64,000 nucleotides of DNA from assembly GCA_947172415.1 (NCBI GenBank), contig OX359198.1, positions 4,991,401-5,055,400 on the forward strand, given 5' to 3'. Each line of letters opens with the position of its first letter. The first letter of the stretch is position 1. This document shows, one piece after another, positions 34,441-46,096 of this stretch. Under the pieces are notes generated by a model that ran no database searches, was not told the origin of the DNA, and was given only the letters and a program-made list of their open reading frames with translations. Both the position numbers and the translations under genes were made by a program. Source of the stretch: Chondrosia reniformis. Its lineage: Eukaryota; Porifera; Demospongiae; Chondrillida; Chondrillidae.

Positions 34441-36443
34441 ATGAAGATTATCCGTAAAGAAGAAAGGCGAGGTGGAAATCTATTAGATAATGGATTCTTT
34501 CTTTCTCTTCTACTCTTTATACTGGGAATGATAATATATATTTCGTAAGTATGTACACATTATCAATTTTCAGTGATGATTTATTCTTGCTTTTTACATC
34601 CCATAGTGGTGGAAGCTTTTATTTGGTTATCAAGTGGAGCATCCTAGCTACTGTTTTCATTGGATTGACTTTATACATTTTACACACTTTAAGAGGCTAT
34701 ATAAAATCACTTTACAGTACAGCTCCTGTTAGTCCAGTGATAGATGTAGCAGGTTAGTATACCGGTATACATATTGTGTAATGATGATTGTGGTTCGGTT
34801 GTTGATTTATTATTATTATTATTATTTTAAACAAGATAGCTGCATCCATCATACGTGGATTTTCATGCAGGTCCTGTGAATAATATGATTTACATGAAAA
34901 ACTATGATAGGTGATTAAGTAATAGAGGATAAATGATTAATATTAAAAGGTCCTCATTCCCTATCACAATGTACATAACTACAACTATAATCTATAGTTA
35001 TAGTATAGTAACTATGATCACAAGTCCGGTCCAAGTCCTTTGAAGTTGGTTCTTTTAGTCATTTGAGCATCTAGAGATACAGTTGGATCTTTAGGATTTA
35101 GGATAGGATCTTAGTTATTGATATACATACACATCATGGTTCGTGGATCTTGCCCACAGAATGGCTGATTATAGTTACATGTCACTGAAAGGCTGGTTTG
35201 CATGCTTGTAATGCCCTGCTGGGTATGCCTGCACGAGGCAGCCCCCGTGGATATGTTCAGTGGTCATACAGCTAGTAGACTGACAAGAGAAACTAATTTT
35301 AGTCTGGACAATGGACCTACCAGATGTCCTTAGCTACACTGCTTTTGCACCAAATGCATTCTACAACCCTGTGACATCTATGCATATATGGACTTCTCTG
35401 CACTATACATGCTCTTTAAAAGCCTTCTTTATACCTGTTTACCAATCGCCCCAAAACTCATTAAATAAATGAGTAATCATAATCAAGCATTTTGAAGAGG
35501 GAAAAACTTAAAACTGATGTATATATATTCATCAGACAAGATGACAACCAGAGATCTGGGCTGGTTTATTTCCGGTTGGATGGGCCACTTTAATCAGCTG
35601 TGGTTACTGGTTATGTAGTTGTATGTACATAATTCTTGCCAATTCCAGTGATGATTATATGATTATTTAAATTTCTGTGTGTGTATTACTGAGATATTCC
35701 ACTACATCTTATAATGGCTATCCTCACCTGTAATTATTTTCTCTCTTTTAATTAAGGTCATGATCGTAGGAGACTTGATTTAATTGCACAAAAACAAATT
35801 GAGCTTACAAAAAAGGTAGGAAAGACTTTTAAGCTACAATTTCTTAGTAAACAGGCTTTTAAATTATGTTAAGGAATTGTCGCCAGCTAGTGTAGTGTAC
35901 ATGTCAAGCTATGTACTAAATTTAGAGCTAAGCCAACTTCAATTGTACTGAATTTAGATATGCTTATTATGTAACTACTATACATAGCTCTAGCTGTATC
36001 CTTATGAAGTTATCCATTAAAATCTCTGTACTGACTGTATGGGAATATTTTATAAGCATGATTTTGGACTTAAATTTTTAATTAGTAAAAGATATGTACA
36101 GATAGAAGATGGAGAGAGTAAACATGTAGTTCTTTAGCAGAGGATGTGTTGTATTGTATGCCTTCATGACTGATTAAATGTATTTTAGTCTGACGACCAC
36201 GAAGAGAAAGTGGTTAAGCCAAGAGAGGAAGAAAAGCTAGTGAATGCTGAACAAGAAGTCAACAAGTTCTCTGAACACTGGAAGGGTAAAGGACACAAGT
36301 TAGGAAGTTTTGAAAAGGATCATCTAGAAGGAAGGTCAGGCAAAGAAGAAAATATTTCTGCAAGTCAGGAAGCAGCTGTTAAGAGGAGACTAGGTGTTTC
36401 TAAGCAACTGTTAGAGAAAGAAAACACAGAAAAGACACAATGA
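34441..36443 (+). CDS. UBXN8-like ER membrane protein lacking the UBX domain
   Basis: Exons 34441-34544, 34607-34752, 35757-35815, 36189-36443 give 187 aa. Two hydrophobic helices come first (about residues 18-35, FFLSLLLFILGMIIYIS, and about 41-58, VIKWSILATVFIGLTLYILH). A charged helix follows (HDRRRLDLIAQKQIELTKK), then KPREEEKLVNAEQEVNKFSE and WKGKGHKLGSFEKD. The order of membrane helices, charged linker and GHKLG motif is that of UBXN8 (an ER tether of p97/VCP). Human UBXN8 then has a UBX domain; here a stop follows at 36441. AATAAA at 36721 is a likely poly(A) signal. Family call is moderate. Confidence 0.62.
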
Positions 36444-36902
36444 TATCAATTTATTTTAATTCAAACCTTTAAAAAAGAAAATTTTGAATTAACTGTAATT
36501 TGATGCATGAAAAGGAAAATTTGTTAGAGTTTTATTTTGGATTCAAAGATACTAGACCTATAGATGTATATTACTAAAAGAAATGTACGTATAATATATC
36601 CTATCACTTCTGGTTGTACATATATACAATTATATGTCTCAAAGTGTACATAGCTATATGCATGTTTTATGTTTGTTATATATGAACACATTTCTATCAT
36701 CCTGTATCTGCTGTTTCAATAATAAAAAGGTGATATCATTGCTTTAAATATATAATTGACCCTTAAATAACCTCATGGTATTCTAAAGTAGGGTTGGCAG
36801 AAAAACATGTCACCCTAGTCAATGTATTATCATATATATAATACTTTGACCATTGGTAACATTAAAGTGGTTACTAACATCAGGACCAATTCCAAAATTC
36901 AT

Positions 36903-37830
36903 TTTTATCTTCTTATTCATTCCTACTTCAACTATCTATGGTGCACCCAAATACAGAAGTGATGTGTATGGATAAGTAACTTAAATTCAGCATGCCACTT
37001 CAGTATGGTTAGCTGTATCTTTATGATCACTGTCTTGTTTTGACACTTTTCCCAGATGTGGTATACATTGTTGCAACACTGGCCATCCCTACTTCTAACT
37101 ATTTTTTAAATGTTTCTATTTTACTTGTTGAATTGAATAGAATTAGATCATCCAATAATACACATCAAAAGAAAATGGAAAGAAGAAATGTTTGTCTCTC
37201 TATAAAACATCTGCAACATACACATAAGAGAAAAAGAAGGTATACATTAAATTTCACACTTATAAATATTGGTATTATTGGTATTTCTACATTAAGTTAT
37301 GTTCAGTATAATCTGTATCTAAGGATTATATTAGAAATGGAAATGAGATCAAAATGTCTCCATACTAGACTAGAAGGTTGTTAGTCAACCCTTGAGAGAG
37401 AGACCTGGTACCTTTCCACAATACGCAAGTTTATCAGTTAAACAAACTCACTATTTCTTCTTGCCAGCTCCCACATTGGCTTTCGCTTTCCCTCGAACTT
37501 TCTTTTGTCTATTTTTTCTTTCTTTTCTTTGTTTACGTGTACCCTTTGGTTTCTCGTACAATCCAAGCTATGCGAGACAAAAGGTCAATAAAAAGAACGC
37601 AGAAAAGGAAACTGTAAACAGCGACAAAGTAAAGGGGCACCAAATGTTTATTAAAAGCAATCAACTTTCCCACTTGTAAGCTCTAATTAAAGAAACTTAC
37701 AACTTTACAAGCACTGCATACAAGTATACAAAACACAACAAACTCAAATTCTTCTTATTCATCCCTACTTCAACTATCCATGGTGCACCCAAACACAGAA
37801 GTGATGTGTATGGATAAGTAACTTGTGGTA
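36903..37830 (+). repeat. Pair of about 80-bp direct repeats
   Basis: TTCTTATTCATYCCTACTTC, ATGGTGCACCCAAAYACAGA and AGTGATGTGTATGGATAAGT occur at about 36907-36985 and again at about 37746-37826, one copy in the 3' region of the UBXN8-like gene and one beyond the RPS24 stop. Both are followed at some distance by TGGTAT-x-ACATTGTTGCAA. An open frame at 37040-37384 between them has no family signal. Confidence 0.7.
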
Positions 37831-39169
37831 TGCGTACATTGTTGCAATACAGTTATCTGCTCACCAAAATTGCAGGCAAAGCAACATACCGTACTTATAG
37901 CAGCCATTTTTATCATTTGCTGCCTGAAAAATTAACACTAAGAAAGTGATCAAACTTTATTAGTTATTCATGAAAATATCTTTCTCTTGTATAGTGATTA
38001 ATGGTACAAGTTTAAACGAGTGCTTTCAATTTATATTTTCTCTTACAAAAAATAAGTACATCTCAAAGTCATAGACAGTGTTAGAGTAACACACACACGT
38101 ACCTCTCTGGTCACACAGAGTAGAAAGGTTTAACTGTATACATACATAGCTCAACAAATAGTAGAATAGCTATAGATTTCCTAGACTGCCGTAATAACAT
38201 TCTTGTTTCTTACCCTTCCTAGACGGTGTTTCGGTTCAAACTTTTTCAAGAAGTCCACAGAGTCATATATAAGTGCAAATCCTGTGCTCTTTCCACCTCC
38301 AAACTTTGTTCTAAATCCAAAGCATACTACAGTGTCCGCAGTCGTTCTGTACATTTTAGCTAACTGCTCTCGGATCTCATTCTTTGGTACATTAGCTCTG
38401 TCAGGATGAATAACATCTACAATCTATAAAAATAAAGAAGCATATAGTCACAAATCATAAACTGGCTGCACAAATGGCTATTAAAAGTCCTGACTAGTAG
38501 TACCAAAATCCATTCCGATTTACGCTGCCTTAAATGTTGCACTAATTTGTCCTCACTTTTGTTCAAAACTCATACCCAACCCAGGAGTAGAGCTAAATCG
38601 GAATAAATTGCCCAATTTCTACACTTTAACTAATTATACTACATCTACAGATAGCGAGCGCCCTTAGACTTCAAAGTATACGGGATTATGATGTTAACAG
38701 TAATCCTTAGCCAAGTTCAATTTAGACGTACACAAAATTTTGTAAAATAGTTGTAGCAAATTATAGTGAGTGTAGTTGGTACGCGTTAGATGCCAACAAA
38801 AGATATGATTGGGCTGATAACTATTCCAGTTGCCAGTTACAGCAGACCCACGTGTTAGCAAACATGGCCGACATAACATGTTCACAAATAAGAGCATGCG
38901 CTGTGTAACTCCGGCACTTTATTCTTAAATTAATATACATAAACTCACCATTTGTTTTCTATTTAAAAGTCTGTTGGTCAAGAACTTGCGCGTTCTAATC
39001 GTCGTGTTACTGCTCTATATAAATTTCAGACAAAAAGAAATCGATCAACGTAAACAAGGAATAAGGACTTTAATACATCATAATATAAGAAGAAAGGTAT
39101 TGCTTTAGAGAGTTGGTAGAGTCACCTAGCCTAGTTTAGTAGAGGATTGTGGAGATTACTACTTACCAT
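37451..39169 (-). CDS. RPS24: 40S ribosomal protein S24
   Basis: Component of the small ribosomal subunit. Minus-strand exons: 39169-39167 (the ATG alone), 39014-38949, 38423-38214, 37567-37451, giving 131 aa, the usual length. Signatures: [96 protein letters not shown]. An initiator codon alone in exon 1 is also seen in vertebrate RPS24. Start is 350 bp from the divergent death-domain gene. Confidence 0.97.
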
Positions 39170-39519
39170 TTTATCTTCTCTCCGTTGAGTTGGAAACGCA
39201 AAGACAAACGCGAAATAACGTTAACGCGGCTGATTCCTGGAAGAAGTAAAGTCCAGCCTGGAACATTCCGTTGATTTAAATTTAATCGCTGACGTACGGT
39301 ACAAGTTTTTTACATTGGTAAGTTCTTCATGTTTTGCCAAAGTTGAAAGACTTCAATGTGGTATCAGTTATTATTATGGATGTCTACTTTACAATCTTGT
39401 ATCCGAGATTCATGCAGCATTTATCTTTACGAGTGTACTTGTTTAAGCTTCTTTCGTTCATCTGTATTAATATTCCCTTTTCCTTTGATATATAATACAA
39501 GGACTTTACCTTTTTTGGA
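39170..39519. promoter_or_regulatory. Divergent promoter region, RPS24 / death-domain gene
   Basis: 350 bp between two divergent ATGs, with a CG-containing pyrimidine-rich stretch (TTATCTTCTCTCCGTTGAG) at the RPS24 side that would suit a ribosomal-protein transcription start. No defined element can be named. Confidence 0.45.
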
Positions 39520-42500
39520 ATGACTGAAGACGATCCGTACTTGAATAAATTGAATTTAATCCATCTTCGAAATATCAGGAGGCTGTTAGACGTTCCTGGA
39601 AAATGGGAAGAGTTTCTGATACACGCCTCTGAGCACGGAATTGATGGTCGCCCATCCCTCAATGCCCAAGATATTAAAAGCAATGTAGAATTTCAGATTA
39701 ATATCAAAAAAGAGAGTCCCACTGAAAAACTATTTAGGGAACTGGGAATGATGGGGTATCGCCAGAGCGACTTGATGTACTGGGCTAACATTCAAGGAAA
39801 ATTTAAACAAATTTATGACGTGCTTTGTACTAATAAACCAAATGGTGAGTACTGCATACATATATACAGATACGTACATAATTTTAGATCTTAATTGATG
39901 ATTGATATCAATTTTTATCCCACTGTTAAATAATGTGTTCCACTTCTAATCGCCATGTGACTACAATACTTTGTCTTACTATTGTGATTATGTATGCAGA
40001 AATAAAATGTGTGGCATTCTGTAAATATTTAGACCATAGTGTGGAAGAAACATTCTGTAAATAGTTAAGGTGTTTTTGGTTAATAAATAGCTTAGTGTGG
40101 AAGAAAACACACTGCAGTAGTAAATATTAGTATAAAGATGTAAAATTATTCAAATGTAGCCATTGTATTTCTTTAAGTAGAATACGAGTTTAGTTTTGTG
40201 CATGTATTACAGCTTCATATTAATATTTACTACTGCAGTGTTTTTTATTCCACACTAAGCTATTTATTAACAGTGTATATATCAGTATTCCATTTCTAAT
40301 TTTGACTATGAGGAAGTAACTGATGAATTCAAGTCAATATTCTTTTTTGAATATCACTTGTATTGTATAACCTCTAAATTTATTACACAGTAACAAAGTA
40401 CTTGTTAAAAATGGAAACCTTTAGGTACTTTTTAGTGTATATACCTTCCTAGTGTACACTGAATACTTGTTTGCACTATTGGTGATCTCACATATCTATT
40501 ACCTGTTAGCCCTATGACATCATCATGACATCATTGAAAATGGCAGGGGAAGTACCTAAGGGATTACAAACCACTTGTATTCTCTGATGCAAAAGATTTA
40601 TAATATCTGCATGTTTATATTTACATAATTACTGTTTTGTATTAAATCCTTTAGCTGTATCAAGGCAGAGAAGTGAAGGTGGTGGTACCATTACTGTAAA
40701 ACAACATGAGTCCTACAGATCTGGAAGAAGCAAGAGTTATGGAGGAGGTACTATTACTCTTGGTGACAACAATTTCGAGGTGAATAAATACATATAGGTA
40801 GAAGAATTGGCTTCTCCATATGTACATACATATAAATAGTATGACTTTATCATCATCATTTGACTCCGGATTTCACCCCACCCACTCATGTCTCCTGAGG
40901 AGCACAATGAGTGGAACTAAAGTTCACTTGATGGAACCAGAGTCTCCCCTTAGACAACTCAAGAGATGGTTGAACCTCCGTTGGTCTTTATTAGGACACA
41001 TCAGTATGGCATTGGTGGAGGTTTGAGTGGCTACTTTGCTCATAAGTACTCCTAAATGCTTGTGGTTATACTTTATCAGTAGATAAAGGATACAGCTAAA
41101 GTGTGGTTGGCCACCATATGAAAATAATTGGGGACTAAAATCCATAGTCAAATAAAGAGGATATCAAAGTTTTAAAATCGGCTTCAGATCTTAAATTCTC
41201 CTGTATTTTTCATTGTATGATTTTCTTATTCATTTAAAACCTGTACTCTGATCATGAGATGAGGATACCAGGGCTGTGAACACCTCCTTGAATCCAAACT
41301 TCTGCTACACCATTGTAAAGAATTTTATGCTACCAGATTGCCCTACAATCCAAACAATACTTTACAGAATTGAACCTTAATAATATCCTAATGCAGTGGA
41401 GTATATGATTATAACAAACATGGATTAATTACATAACAAAAAAATAAACAATTAAAATCTGATTTATAACAAACCCTTAGTGGCAAAACTGGGAAAATTT
41501 GGTTTATAAAAAAGCTTTCATGATCTGGTACTCTAATCTTTGATGTGTTAATCATACATGAGACACTAATGAATTTCATTAATTGCAGTCTCAAGTTGTA
41601 TATGTTTATCAATGTTAACAATGTCTCTTGAAGTTGTACGTCTATAAAATCATACAGCCATTTATAGCTTATTTTGATGTCAAAAACAACTGAAGCTGTA
41701 TACAGTACCTACGCGTATAGGTAGAAGGATTGGCTTGAATCCATACTTCTGCTGTACCAAACTGGATTCGCTATAAACAACTAAAACTCCACTAAATAGT
41801 ACCTAGCGTCAACACTCTCCCTTCGCTATACACAAAAATTCACTGTATGCGTTTGCATTATAAGCAACGGAAGTCCCATACTTAAGTATAGCTGCTTGGC
41901 TGGGACTTTAGAAGGGATTCGTTATAAAGTAAAGTTCACTATAAGTGATCTCGTTATAACGAGTTTTGACTGTATATCCTAAATTCTCACTGAAAGGTTA
42001 TACAAACTGTACTTTTTTATGTATTCCTATTCCTTATTGATAAAATATACTTTGCAACCTGTTGCTTAGCAATATGGCGGTGGAGATGTTGATAGCAAAC
42101 TTAAGAAATTGAATGAGGATGAGACAAAAGAAACGAGTTCACAAGAAAATGATGTTTTTCCCGAAGAAGATTTTGCTAAAGGAGACTCTGCAGATGTAGT
42201 TAAGGAAGTGGAAAAAAAGGAAGCAGAGAATGCAACACAGGAAACATACCAGACTGCTCCTCAACCAGGTAAATCTTCTTTTTTAAAATATTCAAGAATA
42301 ATTTCAGGCATGAAGTACGTATTTGCAGACTTCAAACTCATGAGATTTATGTATGTGTACTTGATTTTGCTGCAACCCTCAAAAGGATTTCACAATCTTT
42401 TGCCTAATTGCATCATACTGTATATGTATATATAAAAACACTTTCATAGTTTACGTATGTAGTATAATTTCAAAGACATGACTCACATGCGTATAGGTGT

Positions 42501-45094
42501 TACAATTTTAAAGGTAGAAATTTACAATTAGAACGGAATCATTGAAAATAGTGAAATTTATTCCCCTTGAAGATTTCCCCATAGTCCGGCATTAATTATT
42601 CAGCTTTTCTCCTCATGTTCCACTTCCCTGCTCAGTCTGACAGTAGTTTTTTACTCGTGGTTGAAAGGCCCGATGCAAAAGCGTTTATTTTATCATTCAC
42701 ACAGATCCTAAATTGGATATACAGAAATCAGGCAGTCCTACAGGCAGTGTGGTGCAGAAATCAGGCAGTCCTACAGGCAGTGTGGTGCAGAAAGGGTCCC
42801 AGGATAGTAAAGAAACTACTGAAAAGGTTGAGCATAAAACACTATTGGAAAAGGAGACTAGAGAAATTGAATATCGGAAAAGGCGTACTCTTCCTAACTC
42901 AAAGGATGCAACTACAACAGGTACATTTAGTTCTATTACTAAATTGTATTTTTGTATATAATATTGAGCTCACAGGATTATCATCATCATTGAGCTCTGG
43001 ATATTACCCCTGCCCACTCATGTCCCCTGAGGAGCACAATGAGCTAATGGGCAGAACTGAAGTTCGCTTGATGGGAACCAGAGTCCCCCCTATAATATAA
43101 TATCCAGAGTTGAATGATGATGATATCGATGCTTTAAGATCGGTTTTAGGTCTTAAAGTCCCCCTTTTTTCCATTATCTTATCTGTTATGTGTAAGTTAA
43201 TTGAGAGTTTAACGAAGAAGCAGCTGTCTCTATGCCCTCGTTATGGAAACAGCTGTTGAGTAAGGATGGCTGCAGATGTCTTATAATAAGGCCACTTTTA
43301 ATTGATTCAGCCTTACTCTATAGGGCGATATATAGCCACATTAGGCTCATAGCTGGACAGAGCTAGAATTGTCCATACTCAATTTATATATCTCATATAA
43401 ATCGTTTTGATGTACAGTACAGATCAAAAAAAAGGTAACGCTTCTTGTCGGTTTACGTTTAGCGATTATCGATTGTCGGTTATTTTTTTCCGTTTAACGT
43501 TTAAAGGGTTGTATCGGTTATTGGTTTACTGTAGCGTTTACCGTTTGACGTCTTGTCGGTTGTCGGTTATTCTCTAACGGTTAGTGCTGACGATTAACGG
43601 TAGATCGCTTTTGTTAACGGTTAATTTTTCCAATTAGCTCTCGCTTAGGTGTCGCTTTAAGGTGTAATTTATCACTGGGATGCCAACAAGTAGAGTTGGT
43701 AATGCCTATTACCACGTTTACTTGCCTTGTCTGCGATCCAACTGGCCTACCTTATCTGGCAATGATATCATTATTCCCACAGAACTGCTACCTATGTTAC
43801 AACCAGAGCACAAGATATTTCTCTTTCAGAACCTTGGAAGTAGAGTTTGAACAGTGTGTGTACTGCCTATTTTCAAAGACCTCTTTAGCAGCTAACTCAA
43901 AATATTAATTCAGTGACACTAGTACTAATACTTAGTTTTTGCCAGTGGGCTTTATTTGCTTAATATAACATAAGGCACAAAATTAATAAGATTCGTGCGA
44001 AAAATCGTTTTCCTGACTTATGAGCTTCGATTGTTTCGGCCGTTTCACATTGCCTCGTAGTGGGGAACGAGAAGCGGCTGAGCAAAACGTCTTCTGAATC
44101 GAGATCGCCATTTGCAAGGGTTCGTTTTCGCCGTTTCCGCCATTTCCGCCATTCCGCCGTTTATCCTGGCCCTTTAACTAGCTCGGTAGCTTTTTTATTG
44201 ACTCAGGAGTGCTTTTAACTGATCGCAACTATGGACTACGTTGCAATTATTTATCAAGGAAATGATTCGGTGCGCTACGACGATAAGGAGTTTCTAGAGA
44301 GAAGAAGCAAGCTAAGGCGATTGAAGGGCAGTCGGTGATAGGCATCTTGATCGATTGTATAAATAATAACAAGATTATGGTCATAATTTCTTCACGCTGA
44401 CTTTACACCTCGAAAGCTCACCCCTCTCGGCAGTTTGCGAAGTTACTGGTTAACGTTTGCTTAACGGTTATATCTCATTTATTACCGCTTAGTTCGATTC
44501 AACGGTTAACGGTTTAGCCCTTCATTAGCGATTAATGTTTATCGGTAAAACATCACCCTAAACGTTAGTCGATTTTTCTTTAGCGTTTACCCTTTATCGT
44601 TTATTAAAAAATCCTATCGGTTAGCCTTTAACGGTTAGCGTTTATCGGTTAGCTTTTAGCCCTTAGCATTTACCGTTTAACTTTTACCGTTACCTTTTTT
44701 TTGATCTGTACTGTAAATATAGATACGAAAATAATTTAATCATGATTATACCAAAAACGTTGCTTGCATTTTCACAGATTTCTTGGTTTGTTGATTTCTG
44801 AGTTGTCAGCACACACAAATACTTTGTGAGATCCCTACAGAAGAGAGTATTGCTGTACATTTGTTGTTAGCCTGTGAATGTGTTATATTCTAGTAGAAAT
44901 GGTAAAGGCTGTACTGGTAGATGTTGCCATGTTCTGCACTGTGCTTGACAACAGAGACAGTTATATTTATTATTATTATTCTATTAGAACAAGCTATCAA
45001 ACCCAGCCAATCAAAGCCAACCATTCCGTATGGAACTCTATCCTTTATTTTGGCTACAGCAACTTTATTGGTTTTTGCTTTGTATTTTATATAA
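39520..45094 (+). CDS. IRAK/Pelle-like death-domain protein with C-terminal tail anchor
   Basis: Probably a membrane-anchored innate-immune adaptor. Exons 39520-39844, 40655-40779, 42070-42268, 42705-42920, 44988-45094; 323 aa, all phases agree. Residues about 8-105 read as a death domain closest to the IRAK/Pelle type: LIHLRNIRRLLDVPGKWEEF, LNAQDIKSNVEF, KESPTEKLFRELGMMGYRQS. Then GGGTITV / GGGTITL repeats, an acidic disordered region, and an in-frame 33-bp duplication (SGSPTGSVVQK twice). The last exon gives TIPYGTLSFILATATLLVFA and ends YFI-stop, a single hydrophobic helix at the extreme C-terminus. No kinase domain. The architecture recalls MAVS, with a death domain in place of CARD. Function is inference. 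Confidence 0.75.
40079..40271. mobile_element. MITE with 50-bp inverted arms
   Basis: GTTAATAAATAGCTTAGTGT (40079 on) to AAATATTA is inverted at about 40219-40271 with few mismatches, around an internal segment of about 85 nt. Non-coding, in intron 1 of the death-domain gene. Confidence 0.85.
40848..41030 (-). mobile_element. Hammerhead-repeat family copy with decayed ribozyme
   Basis: The reverse complement begins ATGCCATACTGATGTGTCCT and then AATAAAGACCAACGGAGG: stem I 5' strand and part of the core remain, but CTGATGA is CTGATGT, and the GAAA and cleavage-site region is not recognisable. The rest matches the 13881 copy (ACTCTGGTTCCATCAAGTGA, GACATGAGTGGGTGGGGT). Confidence 0.75.
41700..41965. 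mobile_element. Mariner/pogo-like element end
   Basis: The right end CTCGTTATAACGAGTTTTGA then CTGTA gives, in reverse complement, TACAGTCAAAACTCGTTATA, a pogo/Tigger-like terminus next to TA. Internal CACTATAAGTGATC and CGTTATAAAGTAAAG repeats are typical. A matching left end was not located with certainty. Confidence 0.5.
42965..43125 (-). mobile_element. Hammerhead-repeat family copy flanked by its own inverted end
   Basis: TGCCCACTCATGTCCCCTGA, AATGAGCTAATGGGCAGAAC and TGATGGGAACCAGAGTC match the 13881 copy. ATCATCATCATTGAGCTCTG on the left and CCAGAGTTGAATGATGATGA on the right form an inverted pair. The ribozyme half is absent, replaced by the inverted tail. Confidence 0.7.
43415..44713. 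mobile_element. 1.3-kb TIR element with GTTTAACGGTTA-type subterminal arrays
   Basis: Perfect 26-bp terminal inverted repeats start CAGTACAGATCAAAAAAAAG and continue GTAACG, flanked by TA on both sides (43413-43414, 44714-44715), as in Tc1/mariner. For about 200 bp inside each end there are dense, imperfect CGGTTA, GTTTA, AACGGTT and CGTTTA strings. The GC-richer core (about 43680-44400) has no transposase that I can recognise; an ATG at about 44231 opens a short frame (MDYVAIIYQGNDSVRYDDKE) with no family match. Located in the last intron of the death-domain gene. Confidence 0.85.
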
Positions 45095-45367
45095 TATTGT
45101 TGAGTTATAAGTTATAATGCTGCTTCTGATGCTTGTGATGGAGTACATATGTAATTAGGTACTACAGTAGAGGTTACAGAATGTGGTGACTCGTATAAGA
45201 TATACCTATGTGCTGTATCTACAATCAAGTGTAAAAAATTAAAAAAATCAAGTGTTAAATTAAGTTTTAGCACTGAGTATAGCATTGCAGAATGTGGTGA
45301 CTGGAATAGGATATACGTACTACGTATATACTCTGACTATGATCATGATGAAGATGGTAGCTAATGT

Positions 45368-46000
45368 ATCTACTACTGCTATGTTGAGAAGAGTTTGAGA
45401 ATAAAGTCTACACTTACAGATGTTTCACTTTTCATCTTATAACGGTCTTTTTGATCCAAGCAGAATCATCAGTAATGTAAATCCATCTGTGTCGAGTCAT
45501 ACAATAGAAACATAGCCTCTCTGTTGCATTCAATTAGACAATTGTAAGTAGTTTGCTGATGAAGACCTACGGGTTGAAACGTCCTATTATCAATAATTTA
45601 TGTTGCTGTTGCTCAATAATACCTCTGGATTAAATCATGATCGCAACAAACAACCCTTATCACTTCAATTGTAAGTAGGCATGAACTATACTGAACCACT
45701 CCCACTTCCCTAAGCCCCACTCATCCCTCTTATCTCCCTCCCCCACACTTCACAGTTGCTCCTCCTCTCTCCTCAGGACAACTCCTGGTCAGACAGTAAT
45801 AATAATGTAAGCACCTTTCACTCAAGTGATTTACAAGACCATCAGAATATTAATCATGACGCATCATCATCATCATCATCATGACGACGTGTTTAACCAT
45901 TTTACAATCTGCTTCACTGATTCATTGATCTCATCATTTGTATATACAGTACAGCTTCTTCAGTATATATCATACAGTCAACTGTATTCATCTGTCAGTC
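45368..46000 (+). pseudogene. Relic Ig exon and receptor 3' module beside NLR 1
   Basis: 45387-45500 (GAAGAGTTTGAGAATAAAGT, ACACTTACAGATG, GTCTTTTTGATCCAA) matches the end of the first Ig exon of the receptors at 52165-52488 and 54963-55283. 45555-45590 has CTGATGAAGACCTACGGGTT GAAACGTCC. 45700-45990 (CACTTCACAG, CCTCAGGACAACTCCTGGTC, AGACAGTAATAATAATGTAA, CTCAAGTGATTTACAAGACC) recurs at about 50495-50720 and 60700-60960. None of it forms an intact gene. Confidence 0.7.
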
Positions 46001-46096
46001 ATTGTAAATTATTCACTTAAGGATATGTATATAAAAACATACATATATAAAAATTAGTAGAAGCAGAAATAGAAGTATGACAACTTTCCTAGAATA

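Noticed and set aside
45555..45590. CTGATGAAGACC ... GGTTGAAACGTCC, and its inverted relative at 54270-54300, as a second hammerhead ribozyme
   Set aside because: The order CTGATGA...GAAAC...GTC is suggestive, but base 10.1 is an A facing C or T, stem III would have no loop, and the flanks do not pair to form stem I. Kept only as a dispersed repeat.
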